From Bacteroidaceae bacterium (lineage in GTDB: Bacteria > Bacteroidota > Bacteroidia > Bacteroidales > Bacteroidaceae): a stretch of 43,450 nucleotides of DNA. The notes under the pieces are model-generated. The model did not search any database, was not told the origin of the DNA, and worked only from the letters and a program-made list of their open reading frames with translations. Position numbers and translations under genes: made by a program. The stretch spans positions 1 to 43,450 of the forward strand of contig JAFZSP010000051.1 of NCBI GenBank assembly GCA_017619335.1, written 5' to 3'. Shown here one piece after another: positions 24,355 through 33,700 of this stretch (the first letter of the stretch is position 1; the number at the start of each line of letters is the position of its first letter).

Positions 24355-25482
24355 GTGAAACTCTTTGACGTTTATCCTCTGTTTCCCATCAATATCGTGC
24401 GCGGCAAAGGTTGTCGCGTGTGGGACGAGCAGGGCACAGAATATCTGGACCTCTATGGAGGTCACGCCGTCATTTCCATCGGTCACGCCCATCCGCACTA
24501 TGTGGAAGCTGTCGGCCGGCAGGTGGCACAGTTAGGTTTCTACAGCAACTCTGTCGTTAACAAGCTCCAACAGCAACTGGCCGAGCGGCTGGGCAAGGCC
24601 TGTGGTTATGACGACTACAGACTCTTCCTCATCAATAGCGGTGCAGAAGCCAACGAGAACGCGCTGAAACTGGCCTCGTTCCACACGGGCCGCACGCGCG
24701 TGCTCTCAGCAGAAAAAGCCTTCCACGGGCGCACTTCGTTGGCTGTGGAAGTGACGGCGAATCCGAAAATCATTGCCCCCATCAACGCCAACGGGCACAC
24801 CACCTTCCTGCCACTCAATGACTTGGCAGCTTGGAAGACTGAGCTGGCAAAGGGCGATGTGGCGGCCTGTATCATCGAATGCATCCAAGGCGTGGGCGGC
24901 ATTCAGCTGGCAACGGCCGAGTTCATGCAAGGACTGCGCGCCGCCTGCGACGAGACGGGCACCGTGCTCATTTGTGACGAGATACAGTGCGGCTATGGGC
25001 GCAGCGGACGTTTCTTCGCCCACCAATGGTTGGACGTGAAGCCGGATATCATCACGGTGGCCAAGGGCATCGCCAATGGCTTCCCCATGGGTGCCGTGCT
25101 GATTTCGCCCAAGTTCGAGGCTGTCTATGGACAGTTGGGCACCACCTTCGGAGGAAATCATTTAGCTTGTGCCGCTGCATTGGCCGTCTTGGATGTAATG
25201 GAAGGCGAAGGGCTGGTGGAGAACGCCGCCAAAGTGGGAACATATCTCCTTGAATCCCTGAGCGCCCTCGGCACGAAAGAAATCAAGGAGGTGCGCGGTC
25301 GCGGTTTGATGATTGGCATTGAACTGGACCAGCCCTACAAGGAAGTCCGCCAGCGTCTGCTCTTTGAGGAGCACGTCTTCACTGGCTGTGCCGGCACCAA
25401 CGTGCTGCGACTTCTGCCGCCGCTGTGCCTGACCACAGAGGAAGCAGATGAATTCATCGAGAAACTGAAAAAAGTCCTATAA
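24355..25482 (+). CDS. argD: N-acetyl(succinyl)ornithine aminotransferase
   Basis: 375 residues from a GTG start, supported by the family-typical beginning LFDVYPLFPINIVRGKG. It is a class III pyridoxal-phosphate aminotransferase. The cofactor-binding lysine is Lys237 in VAKGIANGFPMGA, and LICDEIQCGYGRSG carries the aspartate that contacts the pyridine nitrogen. It converts the N-acyl-glutamate semialdehyde to N-acyl-ornithine, the substrate of the ArgF-type transcarbamylase at 34.1 kb. Acetyl and succinyl preference cannot be told from sequence. Confidence 0.94.
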   Translation: MKLFDVYPLFPINIVRGKGCRVWDEQGTEYLDLYGGHAVISIGHAHPHYVEAVGRQVAQLGFYSNSVVNKLQQQLAERLGKACGYDDYRLFLINSGAEANENALKLASFHTGRTRVLSAEKAFHGRTSLAVEVTANPKIIAPINANGHTTFLPLNDLAAWKTELAKGDVAACIIECIQGVGGIQLATAEFMQGLRAACDETGTVLICDEIQCGYGRSGRFFAHQWLDVKPDIITVAKGIANGFPMGAVLISPKFEAVYGQLGTTFGGNHLACAAALAVLDVMEGEGLVENAAKVGTYLLESLSALGTKEIKEVRGRGLMIGIELDQPYKEVRQRLLFEEHVFTGCAGTNVLRLLPPLCLTTEEADEFIEKLKKVL

Positions 25483-25515
25483 CCCCCTTTAATTCCATCA
25501 TTCCCAGAAACTATC

Positions 25516-26073
25516 ATGGATCAACAACTCAAACAAATCGGCGAACGTCTGCGCGGCTTGCGGGATGCGCTGGATATTGAAGCACAGGAGGTGGCCGACC
25601 TCTGCGGTCTTCCTTTAGAAACCTACGAACGCGTGGAGCAAGGTGAGGCAGACATCACTATCTCCAAGCTGATGATGATAGCCAACAAGTATGGTGTCTC
25701 CACCGAGGCGCTCATCTTTGATGAAGAGCCCCACATGCACGGCTATTTAGTCGTCCGCAAAGGACAGGGCATGAGCATTGAACGCACCAAAGCTTACAAA
25801 TACCAAAGCCTGACCGGTGGTTTTTCAGGCAATAAGGCAGAAGTCTTCATCGTCACGGTGGAACCCAAACCCGATGCACACACCATTTACAAAAACTCCC
25901 ACCCTGGACAAGAGTTCAACATGATTCTGGAAGGAGCGATGGAACTGTTCCTGGGCGGCAAAACCATCGTGCTCGAAGAAGGCGACAGTATCTATTTCGA
26001 CAGCACCAAACCCCATGGAATGCGCGCCATCGGAGACCGACCCGTGCGCTTCCTTGCATTCACAGTAGAATAA
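25516..26073 (+). CDS. XRE-family regulator with C-terminal cupin domain
   Basis: 185 residues. The N-terminal helix-turn-helix (about 6-65; IGERLRGLRDALDIEAQEVADL, YERVEQGEADITISKLMMIA) is followed by a small beta-barrel cupin (about 105-183; HPGQEFNMILEGAMELFLGG, LEEGDSIYFDSTKPHGMRA). Such proteins are transcription factors that sense a small ligand through the cupin. It lies seven bases before the acyl-CoA synthetase gene. The pair is probably a regulator and its target enzyme, inserted in or co-opted by the arginine/proline cluster. Confidence 0.88.
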   Translation: MDQQLKQIGERLRGLRDALDIEAQEVADLCGLPLETYERVEQGEADITISKLMMIANKYGVSTEALIFDEEPHMHGYLVVRKGQGMSIERTKAYKYQSLTGGFSGNKAEVFIVTVEPKPDAHTIYKNSHPGQEFNMILEGAMELFLGGKTIVLEEGDSIYFDSTKPHGMRAIGDRPVRFLAFTVE

Positions 26074-26080
26074 CACGACT

Positions 26081-27865
26081 ATGGTAGAAAGATTTCTCAA
26101 ACAAACGACGTTTACCTCATACGAGGACTACAACGAGCACTTGGAGTTCATCATCCCCGAGCATTTCAACTTTGCCTACGATGTGGTGGATGCATGGGCC
26201 GAGGAAGCCCCCGACAAGCTCGCCCTCCTATGGACCAACGACCAGGGCGAGGAGCGTCGCACCACCTTCGGCCAACTGAAGGCTGAGAGTGACCAGGCCG
26301 CCGCCTATCTGCAGAGCCTCGGAATCGGCAAAGGGGACCCCGTGATGCTCATCCTCAAACGCCGCTACGAGTGGTGGATCACGATGCTGGCCCTGCACAA
26401 GCTGGCCGCTGTGGTGATTCCCGCCACACACATGCTCACCAAGCATGACATTATATATAGGAACACGCGCGCGAGCGTGAAGGCCATCATCTGTGTGGAC
26501 GACGACTATGTGATGTCCCAGATCCAGGAAGCGCTGCCCGAGAGCCCCACCGTGGAGGTGCTGGTGAAAGTTTCCGGCAACACCGGAGATTCCGGAAATC
26601 CCGGACTTTCCGGAGAACCCAGAGTATTTAGGTCGGACGCAGCGCGTACTCGCGCTGAATGGCATGACTGGCACTCCGAAATCTCCGCCGCCCCCTCTTT
26701 CACTCGCCCTGCCGTGAAGAACAACAACGACGACACCATGCTGATGTACTTCACCAGCGGCACCAGCGGCGAACCCAAGATGGTGGCACACGACTTCCTG
26801 TATGCAATGGGACACCTTTCCACTGGCGTCTTCTGGCACAACCTCAACGAGAACAGTCTGCACCTGACCGTGGCCGACACGGGTTGGGGCAAAGCCGTCT
26901 GGGGTAAGTTCTACGGCCAGTGGTTCGCAGGTGCCACCGTCTTTGTCTTCGACCACGAGAAGTTCGACGCCGACCGCCTGTTGCGCCAGATGGAGAAGTA
27001 CCACGTCACCAGCTTCTGCGCTCCGCCCACCATTTACCGCTTCATGATTCGCGAAGACCTCTCCAAGTACGATTTATCATCCCTGGAATACTGCACTACC
27101 GCTGGTGAGGCACTGAACCCCGCCGTCTTCGACAAATTCTATGAGAAGACAGGCATCAAGATGATGGAAGGCTTCGGACAGACTGAGACAACGATGACCC
27201 TCGGAACGATGCCTTGGATGGAACCCAAGCCAGGAAGCATGGGCAAGCCCAATGGACAGTACGAGATTGACCTTCTGAGAGCAGACGGCACGCCTTGTGA
27301 AGACGGTGAAAAAGGAGAGATCGTTATAAAAGCCCCCTTCCCCGCCTCCCCGAGGGGAGGAGCTGCTTCGCAAAAGTGTCCCCCTCGGGGGACGAAAGGG
27401 GGGCTTCCCATCGGCCTTTTCAAGGAGTACTACCGCGACGAGGAACTGACGCGCCAGGCTTGGCACGACGGTTACTACTTCACAGGCGATATGGCTTGGC
27501 GCGACGAGGACGGTTACTATTGGTTCGAAGGTCGCATAGACGACGTCATCAAATCCAGCGGCTACCGCATCGGCCCCTTCGAGGTGGAGAGTGCGCTGAT
27601 GACGCATCCCGCCGTCGTGGAGTGTGCAATCACGGGCGTGCCTGACGAGATCCGAGGTATGGTGGTCAAAGCCACTATTGTCCTCGGAAAGGAATGGAAG
27701 GACCGTGCCGGCGACGCCCTCATCAAGGAACTGCAAGAACATGTAAAACGGGAAACAGCTCCCTACAAATATCCCCGCATCATCGAGTTCGTGGACGAAC
27801 TGCCCAAGACCATCAGCGGTAAGATCAGGAGAGTGGAAATCCGCAATAAAGATAAGAAAAAATGA
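26081..27865 (+). CDS. AMP-forming acyl-CoA synthetase (acetyl/medium-chain type)
   Basis: 594 residues of the ANL superfamily. It activates a carboxylic acid with ATP and transfers it to coenzyme A. Motifs are complete: YFTSGTSGEPKM (223-234, phosphate loop), GEALNPAVFDKF, EGFGQTETT, YWFEGRIDDVIKSSGYRIGP (hinge and CoA site) and the catalytic lysine Lys581 in PKTISGKIRR. The overall sequence is closest to acetyl-CoA or medium-chain synthetases, but the substrate is not determined. Two insertions relative to ordinary members are visible: a Gly-rich NTGDSGNPGLSGEP segment near 165-192 and a Pro/Gly segment near 417-443, both encoded by palindrome-bearing DNA. The stop overlaps the proC start (ATGA). 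Confidence 0.88.
   Translation: MVERFLKQTTFTSYEDYNEHLEFIIPEHFNFAYDVVDAWAEEAPDKLALLWTNDQGEERRTTFGQLKAESDQAAAYLQSLGIGKGDPVMLILKRRYEWWITMLALHKLAAVVIPATHMLTKHDIIYRNTRASVKAIICVDDDYVMSQIQEALPESPTVEVLVKVSGNTGDSGNPGLSGEPRVFRSDAARTRAEWHDWHSEISAAPSFTRPAVKNNNDDTMLMYFTSGTSGEPKMVAHDFLYAMGHLSTGVFWHNLNENSLHLTVADTGWGKAVWGKFYGQWFAGATVFVFDHEKFDADRLLRQMEKYHVTSFCAPPTIYRFMIREDLSKYDLSSLEYCTTAGEALNPAVFDKFYEKTGIKMMEGFGQTETTMTLGTMPWMEPKPGSMGKPNGQYEIDLLRADGTPCEDGEKGEIVIKAPFPASPRGGAASQKCPPRGTKGGLPIGLFKEYYRDEELTRQAWHDGYYFTGDMAWRDEDGYYWFEGRIDDVIKSSGYRIGPFEVESALMTHPAVVECAITGVPDEIRGMVVKATIVLGKEWKDRAGDALIKELQEHVKRETAPYKYPRIIEFVDELPKTISGKIRRVEIRNKDKKK
26571..26656. repeat. TCCGGA-type tandem repeat and AGCGCG hairpin inside the acyl-CoA synthetase gene
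   Basis: Five CCGG-centred units (TTCCGGC, ACCGGA, TTCCGGA, CCCGGA, TTCCGGA) at 26571-26616 code for a collagen-like Gly-x-x series. The hairpin AGCGCG-TACT-CGCGCT follows at 26641-26656. The same hairpin, with loop TATT, is intergenic at 28686-28701. Confidence 0.75.
27328..27408. repeat. C/G-rich composite palindrome inside the acyl-CoA synthetase gene
   Basis: The outer ends AAGCCCCC and GGGGGGCTT (27330-27337, 27398-27406) enclose two perfect hairpins, CCTCCCCGAGGGGAGG (27345-27360) and GTCCCCCTCGGGGGAC (27378-27393). The frame stays open and the product is KAPFPASPRGGAASQKCPP followed by RGTKGGLP, between the strand ending EIVI and the helix FKEYYRDEEL. Confidence 0.85.
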
Positions 27866-28662
27866 AATTCGCCATTATCGGAGCCGGAAACATCGGCGGT
27901 GCGCTGGCCTTTGGCCTCGCACAAAGCAAGCTTGTCCGCACAGAAGACATCAGCATCAGTAATACACACCCCGAAAAGTTGGAGCGCATCAAGGCCTTTG
28001 ACCCTGCCATCCGCACCACCACTGACAACCGCGAATGTATCGACGGTGCCGACGTGGTGGTTCTGGCAATGAAGCCTTGGAAACTGAAAGAAGCTGCTGA
28101 ACAGCTCAAACCTTGGCTGGACTACGACCATCAGATTGTGGCTTCGATGGTAGGAGGTGCAGGACTGAAGGACTTACAGGAAGTGTTTGAGAAGGACGGC
28201 AAATGCCCTGCCCTCTACTACCTTATCCCCAACACCGCCATCGCTGCTCGCCAGAGTATGACGTTCCTCTCTTCCGTGGGTGCCACGAAGGAACAGGACG
28301 AAGCGCTTTTAGCTGTCTTCAAGGATTTGGGCGATGCCATGCTGGTGGAGGAACGCCTGATGAATGCAGGTTTGGTGCTGGCTTCTTGCGGTATTGCCTA
28401 CGCCCTGCGTTACATTCGCGCCAACACCCAAGGTGGTGTGCTCCTTGGTTTCACGCCTGCCGATGCACAACGCATTGTGGCACAGACTATGAAGGGTGCT
28501 GCCAGCCTCCTCAGCGTGGACCATTCCCATCCCGAATCGGAGATAGACAAGGTCACAACGCCCGCTGGTCTCACCATTCGCGGCCTCAACGCGATGGAAC
28601 GTAACGGCTTCACCACATCCATCATTGAAGGCCTCATGGCCTCCATTCCCCAAAGTAAATAG
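27862..28662 (+). CDS. proC: Pyrroline-5-carboxylate reductase
   Basis: 266 residues. It carries out the last step of proline synthesis, reduction of pyrroline-5-carboxylate with NAD(P)H. The Rossmann nucleotide loop IGAGNIGGALAFGL (residues 6-19) starts the protein. The C-terminal dimerisation and substrate region has DKVTTPAGLTIRGLNAMERNG, which is the family signature. Its start overlaps the acyl-CoA synthetase stop by four bases, so the two are translated together, although they have no known metabolic link. Confidence 0.95.
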   Translation: MKFAIIGAGNIGGALAFGLAQSKLVRTEDISISNTHPEKLERIKAFDPAIRTTTDNRECIDGADVVVLAMKPWKLKEAAEQLKPWLDYDHQIVASMVGGAGLKDLQEVFEKDGKCPALYYLIPNTAIAARQSMTFLSSVGATKEQDEALLAVFKDLGDAMLVEERLMNAGLVLASCGIAYALRYIRANTQGGVLLGFTPADAQRIVAQTMKGAASLLSVDHSHPESEIDKVTTPAGLTIRGLNAMERNGFTTSIIEGLMASIPQSK

Positions 28663-28685
28663 CCACCCACTATCAAGTTGGGTGT

Positions 28686-28701
28686 AGCGCGTATTCGCGC
28701 T
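28686..28701. repeat. AGCGCG hairpin between proC and proB
   Basis: AGCGCG-TATT-CGCGCT, 24 bases after the proC stop and 16 bases before the proB start. It is the intergenic counterpart of the coding hairpin at 26641-26656. Confidence 0.7.
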
Positions 28702-28717
28702 TAAAAACGATTATCCA

Positions 28718-29494
28718 ATGCGAATAGTCATCAAAATCGGCTCCAACGTCCTGACCCGCGCCGACGGCAAGTTGGACGTCACCCGCATGTCGGCTCTGGT
28801 GGATCAGGTAGCTTGGCTGCGGCAACAAGGTCATGAGGTCATCCTCGTGTCCAGCGGTGCTGTGGCTTGCGGTCGCCGGGAGTTGAAGGTAGAACACTCA
28901 CTGGACTCTGTGGAGCAGCGCCAGCTGTTCTCCGCACTCGGACAAGTGAAGCTCGTTGGGCTCTACTATGATTTCTTCCGCGAGTTCCACATCCACGTGG
29001 GCCAGGTATTAACGATGAAGGAGAACTTCCAACCAGGCGAACAGTTTGAGAACCAGCGTGCTTGTATGCGGGTAATGCTGGAGAATGGTGTGCTGCCTAT
29101 CGTCAACGAGAACGACACCGTCTGCGTCACTGAGTTGATGTTCACAGATAATGATGAGCTCAGCGGCCTCATCGCCCAAATGATGGAGGCCGACACGCTC
29201 ATCCTACTCTCCAACATCGATGGCATCTTCACAGGCCACCCAGATGACCCACAGTCCCAGTTGATTCGCAACGTAGCTCCAGGCACAGACCTCTCGGCCT
29301 ACATCCAAAGTGAGAAGAGTGCCTTCGGACGCGGCGGTATGCACTCCAAATATACCACTGCCAGCAAGGTCCAAGCCGCCGGCATCAGGGTCATCATTGC
29401 CAACGGCGAGCGAGAGGACATTCTCATTGACCTGATGCAAAGGCCCGCTGAGACACCGCATACTATGTTTAGTGTTGAGAGTTTAGAGTTATGA
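28718..29494 (+). CDS. proB: Glutamate 5-kinase (short form without PUA domain)
   Basis: 258 residues. It phosphorylates glutamate with ATP, the first step of proline synthesis. The amino-acid-kinase fold is complete: IKIGSNVLT (nucleotide loop), [50 protein letters not shown] and [20 protein letters not shown]. The C-terminal PUA domain of the enterobacterial enzyme (about 367 residues) is absent, as in many short ProB proteins, with no sign of truncation at the DNA level. It overlaps proA by four bases. Confidence 0.93.
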   Translation: MRIVIKIGSNVLTRADGKLDVTRMSALVDQVAWLRQQGHEVILVSSGAVACGRRELKVEHSLDSVEQRQLFSALGQVKLVGLYYDFFREFHIHVGQVLTMKENFQPGEQFENQRACMRVMLENGVLPIVNENDTVCVTELMFTDNDELSGLIAQMMEADTLILLSNIDGIFTGHPDDPQSQLIRNVAPGTDLSAYIQSEKSAFGRGGMHSKYTTASKVQAAGIRVIIANGEREDILIDLMQRPAETPHTMFSVESLEL

Positions 29495-30711
29495 CAGAAG
29501 AACTATATCAGGTAAAAGTTGCCAGCAAACAGTTGGCTTTGTTGAATGATGACGAGCGCAACGCCATCCTGCTGGATTTGGCCGAGAGCACAGAAGCACA
29601 TGCTGCAGACTTGTTGGCAGCCAACGCCCTGGACCTCGCCCGTATGGACAAGGCCGACCCACGTTATGATCGTCTTCAGCTGACAGAAGGCAGGTTGCGG
29701 GACATCGCAGCAGACCTGCGCAAGGTGGCTTCCCTACCCTCTCCATTAGGTCGTGTGCTGAAACACAGCATCCTGCCCAACGGTCTCGAACTCACTCGCA
29801 TAAGCGTGCCTTTCGGCGTGATTGGCATCATCTTTGAGGCGCGTCCCAATGTGTGCTTCGACTGCTTTTCCCTCTGTCTGAAAGCGGGAAGCGCCTGCAT
29901 TCTCAAGGGCGGCAGCGACGCCAAAGACAGCTGCACAGCCATCGTCGCCCTCATCCATGAAGTCCTGCAGCGTCACGGCCTCCCCAAGGAAACCGTCCTG
30001 TTGCTCACCAGTCACGAGGACACAGACCGCCTGCTCACCGCCCACGGCCTCGTGGATCTCATCATTCCCCGCGGCAGTAGCCGATTGATTAATTATGTTC
30101 GCGAGCACGCCCAAGTGCCTGTTATCGAGACAGGTGCCGGTGTGGTGCATTGTTATATTGACCGTGCTGCCGACCTCGAAAAAGCCATCCCCATTGTAGT
30201 GAATGCCAAGACCCGTCGCGTCAGCGTCTGCAACGCACTCGACTGCCTCATCATTCATCGTGACCGCCTCAAAGACCTGCCAACCATCTGCCAACCTTTG
30301 GTGGCAAAAGGAGTCATCATCGAAGCTGACGAAGCAGCCCGTTCTGTATGCGGCGATTTCATCGCTGCCACACCCTCGTCCTTCGGCACCGAATTCCTCT
30401 CCCTGCGCATGGCCGTGAAAGTCGTTGGCAGCTTGGACGAAGCCCTCGAGCACATCGCCCGCTACGGCTCCGGCCACAGCGAGAGTATCGTGACCGAAGA
30501 CCCAGAAGCCGCTCGCCGCTTCCTTGCCGAAGTGGATGCCGCCTGTGTCTATCACAATGCTCCCACCAGCTTCACCGACGGGGGACAGTTCGGTCTCGGC
30601 GCAGAGATTGGCATCAGCACCCAGAAACTCCACGCTCGCGGCCCAATGGCGCTCGAAGAAATCACTACTTATAAATGGCTCATTAAAGGGAATGGCCAGA
30701 CTCGCCCTTAA
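29491..30711 (+). CDS. proA: Gamma-glutamyl phosphate reductase
   Basis: 406 residues, aldehyde-dehydrogenase superfamily. It reduces glutamyl-5-phosphate to the semialdehyde, which cyclises to the substrate of ProC. Family landmarks are [25 protein letters not shown], the catalytic Cys247 in [13 protein letters not shown], and [20 protein letters not shown] near the C-terminus. The order proC-proB-proA is complete here, so proline synthesis from glutamate is fully encoded in this stretch. Confidence 0.95.
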   Translation: MTEELYQVKVASKQLALLNDDERNAILLDLAESTEAHAADLLAANALDLARMDKADPRYDRLQLTEGRLRDIAADLRKVASLPSPLGRVLKHSILPNGLELTRISVPFGVIGIIFEARPNVCFDCFSLCLKAGSACILKGGSDAKDSCTAIVALIHEVLQRHGLPKETVLLLTSHEDTDRLLTAHGLVDLIIPRGSSRLINYVREHAQVPVIETGAGVVHCYIDRAADLEKAIPIVVNAKTRRVSVCNALDCLIIHRDRLKDLPTICQPLVAKGVIIEADEAARSVCGDFIAATPSSFGTEFLSLRMAVKVVGSLDEALEHIARYGSGHSESIVTEDPEAARRFLAEVDAACVYHNAPTSFTDGGQFGLGAEIGISTQKLHARGPMALEEITTYKWLIKGNGQTRP

Positions 30712-30772
30712 CAACAGGGTCACAAATAGCAACAATTCAGCATAAAGAAGCGTTTAAACATTACTACATCAA

Positions 30773-33700
30773 ATGAAACTGCTAAAACTATTTGTTTTAT
30801 GTCTGTTGGCACTGACGACCACAACTGTCGTTGCCCAAACTGCTGACAACGACACGCTCCTTCGCGTCCTCCGAGAGGAGCTGAATGCCGACTTCCAGGA
30901 GCTGCAACAGCAGGATGTGAAGCCCTACTTCATGAGCTTTCGCGTGCAGGAGAGCTGGAACGCCCGCATCGCAGCCACCTTCGGTTTCCTTGGAACATCC
31001 CTTCAGGACCACACCCGCACCTTCACCCCGCAGGTTCGTGTAGGTACGCCCGAACTCGACAACTTCAAGTTCAACAACCAATCGCGTAGCGGCTCACAAA
31101 CTCTCCCGCTGGCAGATGCCTCCATCGATGCCCTCCGTGTGGCCATCTGGACACAGATGCTCACCGCCTACGATCGTGCCTCAACAGCTTATCGCGATGC
31201 CCAGAGTCGCCTCCGCTCCCTGGCCGACAACGAGGACAAAGCCCCCTGCTGGAGTGTGCTCGGCGGTTCTTTCGCCGAGACCTACTACGAGCCACCTCTC
31301 CCCCATCCCTCCCTCAACCCTGCCGAGCAGCACACTTGGGAAGAACGTCTCTGCCGCATCAGCGCCGTCTTCAAGCAGTGGCCTCAGTTCAGCGACGCCG
31401 TGGTCAACCTGCAGGTGGAGAACCAACGCACACATCTTGTCAGCACCGAGGGCACAGCCATTGTACAGAACCGCGTCAGCTACCGCGTTTTCATTCATGC
31501 AGAGGTCAAGACCGACGACGGAATGATGTTGCCCCTCACACAGACCTACTACGCCACCTCGCTCGATTCACTGCCTGCTGAAGACATCATGATTCGCGAC
31601 GCTGAAGATGTGGGCCGCCGTCTCGTGGCTTTGTCCGAAGCACCTGTGGCCGACCCCTTTACGGGTCCAGCCCTCATGAGTGGCCCTGCCAGCGGCGTCT
31701 TCTTCCATGAGATTTTCGGCCATCGTCTCGAAGGCCATCGCATGAAGACGGGTGGACAGACATTCCGCAAGATGGTGGGTGAGCGTGTGCTGCCTACTGA
31801 CTTCCAAGTCTATTGCGACCCCACACTGACACACTACGGTTCACAACCGCTGAATGGCGGCTATCTTTATGACGATGAAGGCACGCGCGCCCGCAGAGTA
31901 AATAATGTAGTGGATGGCGTACTGAAGGAGTTCCTGATGAGCCGTGTACCTTTAGACAGCTTCCCTGAGAGCAACGGCCACGGCCGTACAGCCGAAAGTG
32001 GCACACCTGTCTCGCGCCAGTCCAATCTCGTTGTGGAAACGCGCAAGCCCTATGCCGAAGCCCAGCTGCGCCAAATGCTGCGCGATGAGGCTAAGCGGCA
32101 GGGCAAGGACTACGGTTACCTCTTCCAGAGCGTCAGCGGCGGCTACACGCAGACGGGCGAGGGCAATAGTATCAACTCCTTCAACGTTACGCCCTTAGAG
32201 GTCTTTCGCATCTATGTCGATGGCCGCCCCGATGAGCTTGTCCGCGGTGTGGATCTCATCGGTACGCCGCTGTCTATGTTCTCCAATATCGAAGCAGGCG
32301 GCGACACGCCCTCCACCTTCATTGGCATGTGCGGTGCCGAAAGCGGCTGGGTACCCGTCTCTGCCACCTCCCCGATGGTCTTCTGCTCGAAGATAGAGAC
32401 ACAAAGGCGGCAGCAAAAAGCAAGCCTGATGCCAATTCTTTCACCTGTTGCTTTCAACGCCGACGGCGTTGAAAGCAACAGGGACTCCATCGTCTTCCGC
32501 GCTCTCTCCGACGAACTCCGCCGCTCCATGGACAGCCTCCGCATCGAGGGGCAGCCCGCGCCCTTCATCATCGACTACCGCCTTCAGCGCTCTCGCAGGT
32601 TCAGCCTCTCGGCTTCGTTTGGCGAGATCACAACTTGTCCGCCCTCATCTTGGTCTCAAAAGTTCGATGCCGAGGTGATCCTGGGCGACTACCAGCACAG
32701 TAGTCTGCGCGCACCCGAGAGCGGGTTTCGAGGCACATCTATTCCGTCGGCTGCGGACTACAACAACCTGCGTCGCCAGGCCTGGTTAGCCACTGATGTC
32801 TATTACAAACAGGCCATTGCCAACCTCGAAAACAAACGCCAACAGATGAAGAAGGTGCAGCTGCCTGCCGACGAGGCAGCCCTCCACGACCTCATCCCTG
32901 CACAACCCGTCACCAGCATAGACCTGCCGCCGCGTGAGTTCAGCGACACCCTCGCCGACGAACTCGCCACCTACCTCCGCCGCCTCTCGGGCATCGCCAA
33001 GGAGTTCCCCACACTCATCCTCAGCAACGCCGACATGAGTCAGGAACAATCCTATATTTATCGTCTCTCCTCCGAGGGCGTGCGTGTGGCACAGCTGCAG
33101 GGCGACATCAGTTCCCTCCTCTTCCAATTCGCCTTCGCACGCGGCACCAGCCCCCACAGACATAGCCACGACTACGCCTCTCCCTCCGAACTGCTGGCCG
33201 ATAGTGCCCGCTTCACCAAGGCGGCACGCGAATACGTCTCTCTCCAGTACCAGCTCTTTTGCGACTCCATTGCCGAGGAAGACTACTACGTGGGGCCGGT
33301 ACTCTTTGATAACGGAGCAGCAGGTCGTGTCATCTACAACCTTGCCAGCGGTGATCGTCACAACTTCCGTGCCTGGCACCCTTACCTCCAGAGCGATCGC
33401 GCCATCTATTCTAAGCTCAACCGTAAGATTGTGGACGATAAGATTACCATCCGTCAGGATCCTACGCTCACCACATGGAACGGTCACGCACTCGTAGGCG
33501 CTTACACCGCCGATGCCAACGGGCAGGCACCACAGGCCGTCACCCTTGTTGACCGTGGCATCTTCCGTGCCCAGCTCTGCGGCAGCACGCCCGCACTCGG
33601 CACCTCGAAGCCCACAGGCAACCTGCGCTTCAACAATCCCCGTACATGGAACGGAGCCTTGGCGGCCAGCACAGCCCCTGGTGTCATCCGCATAGAGAGT

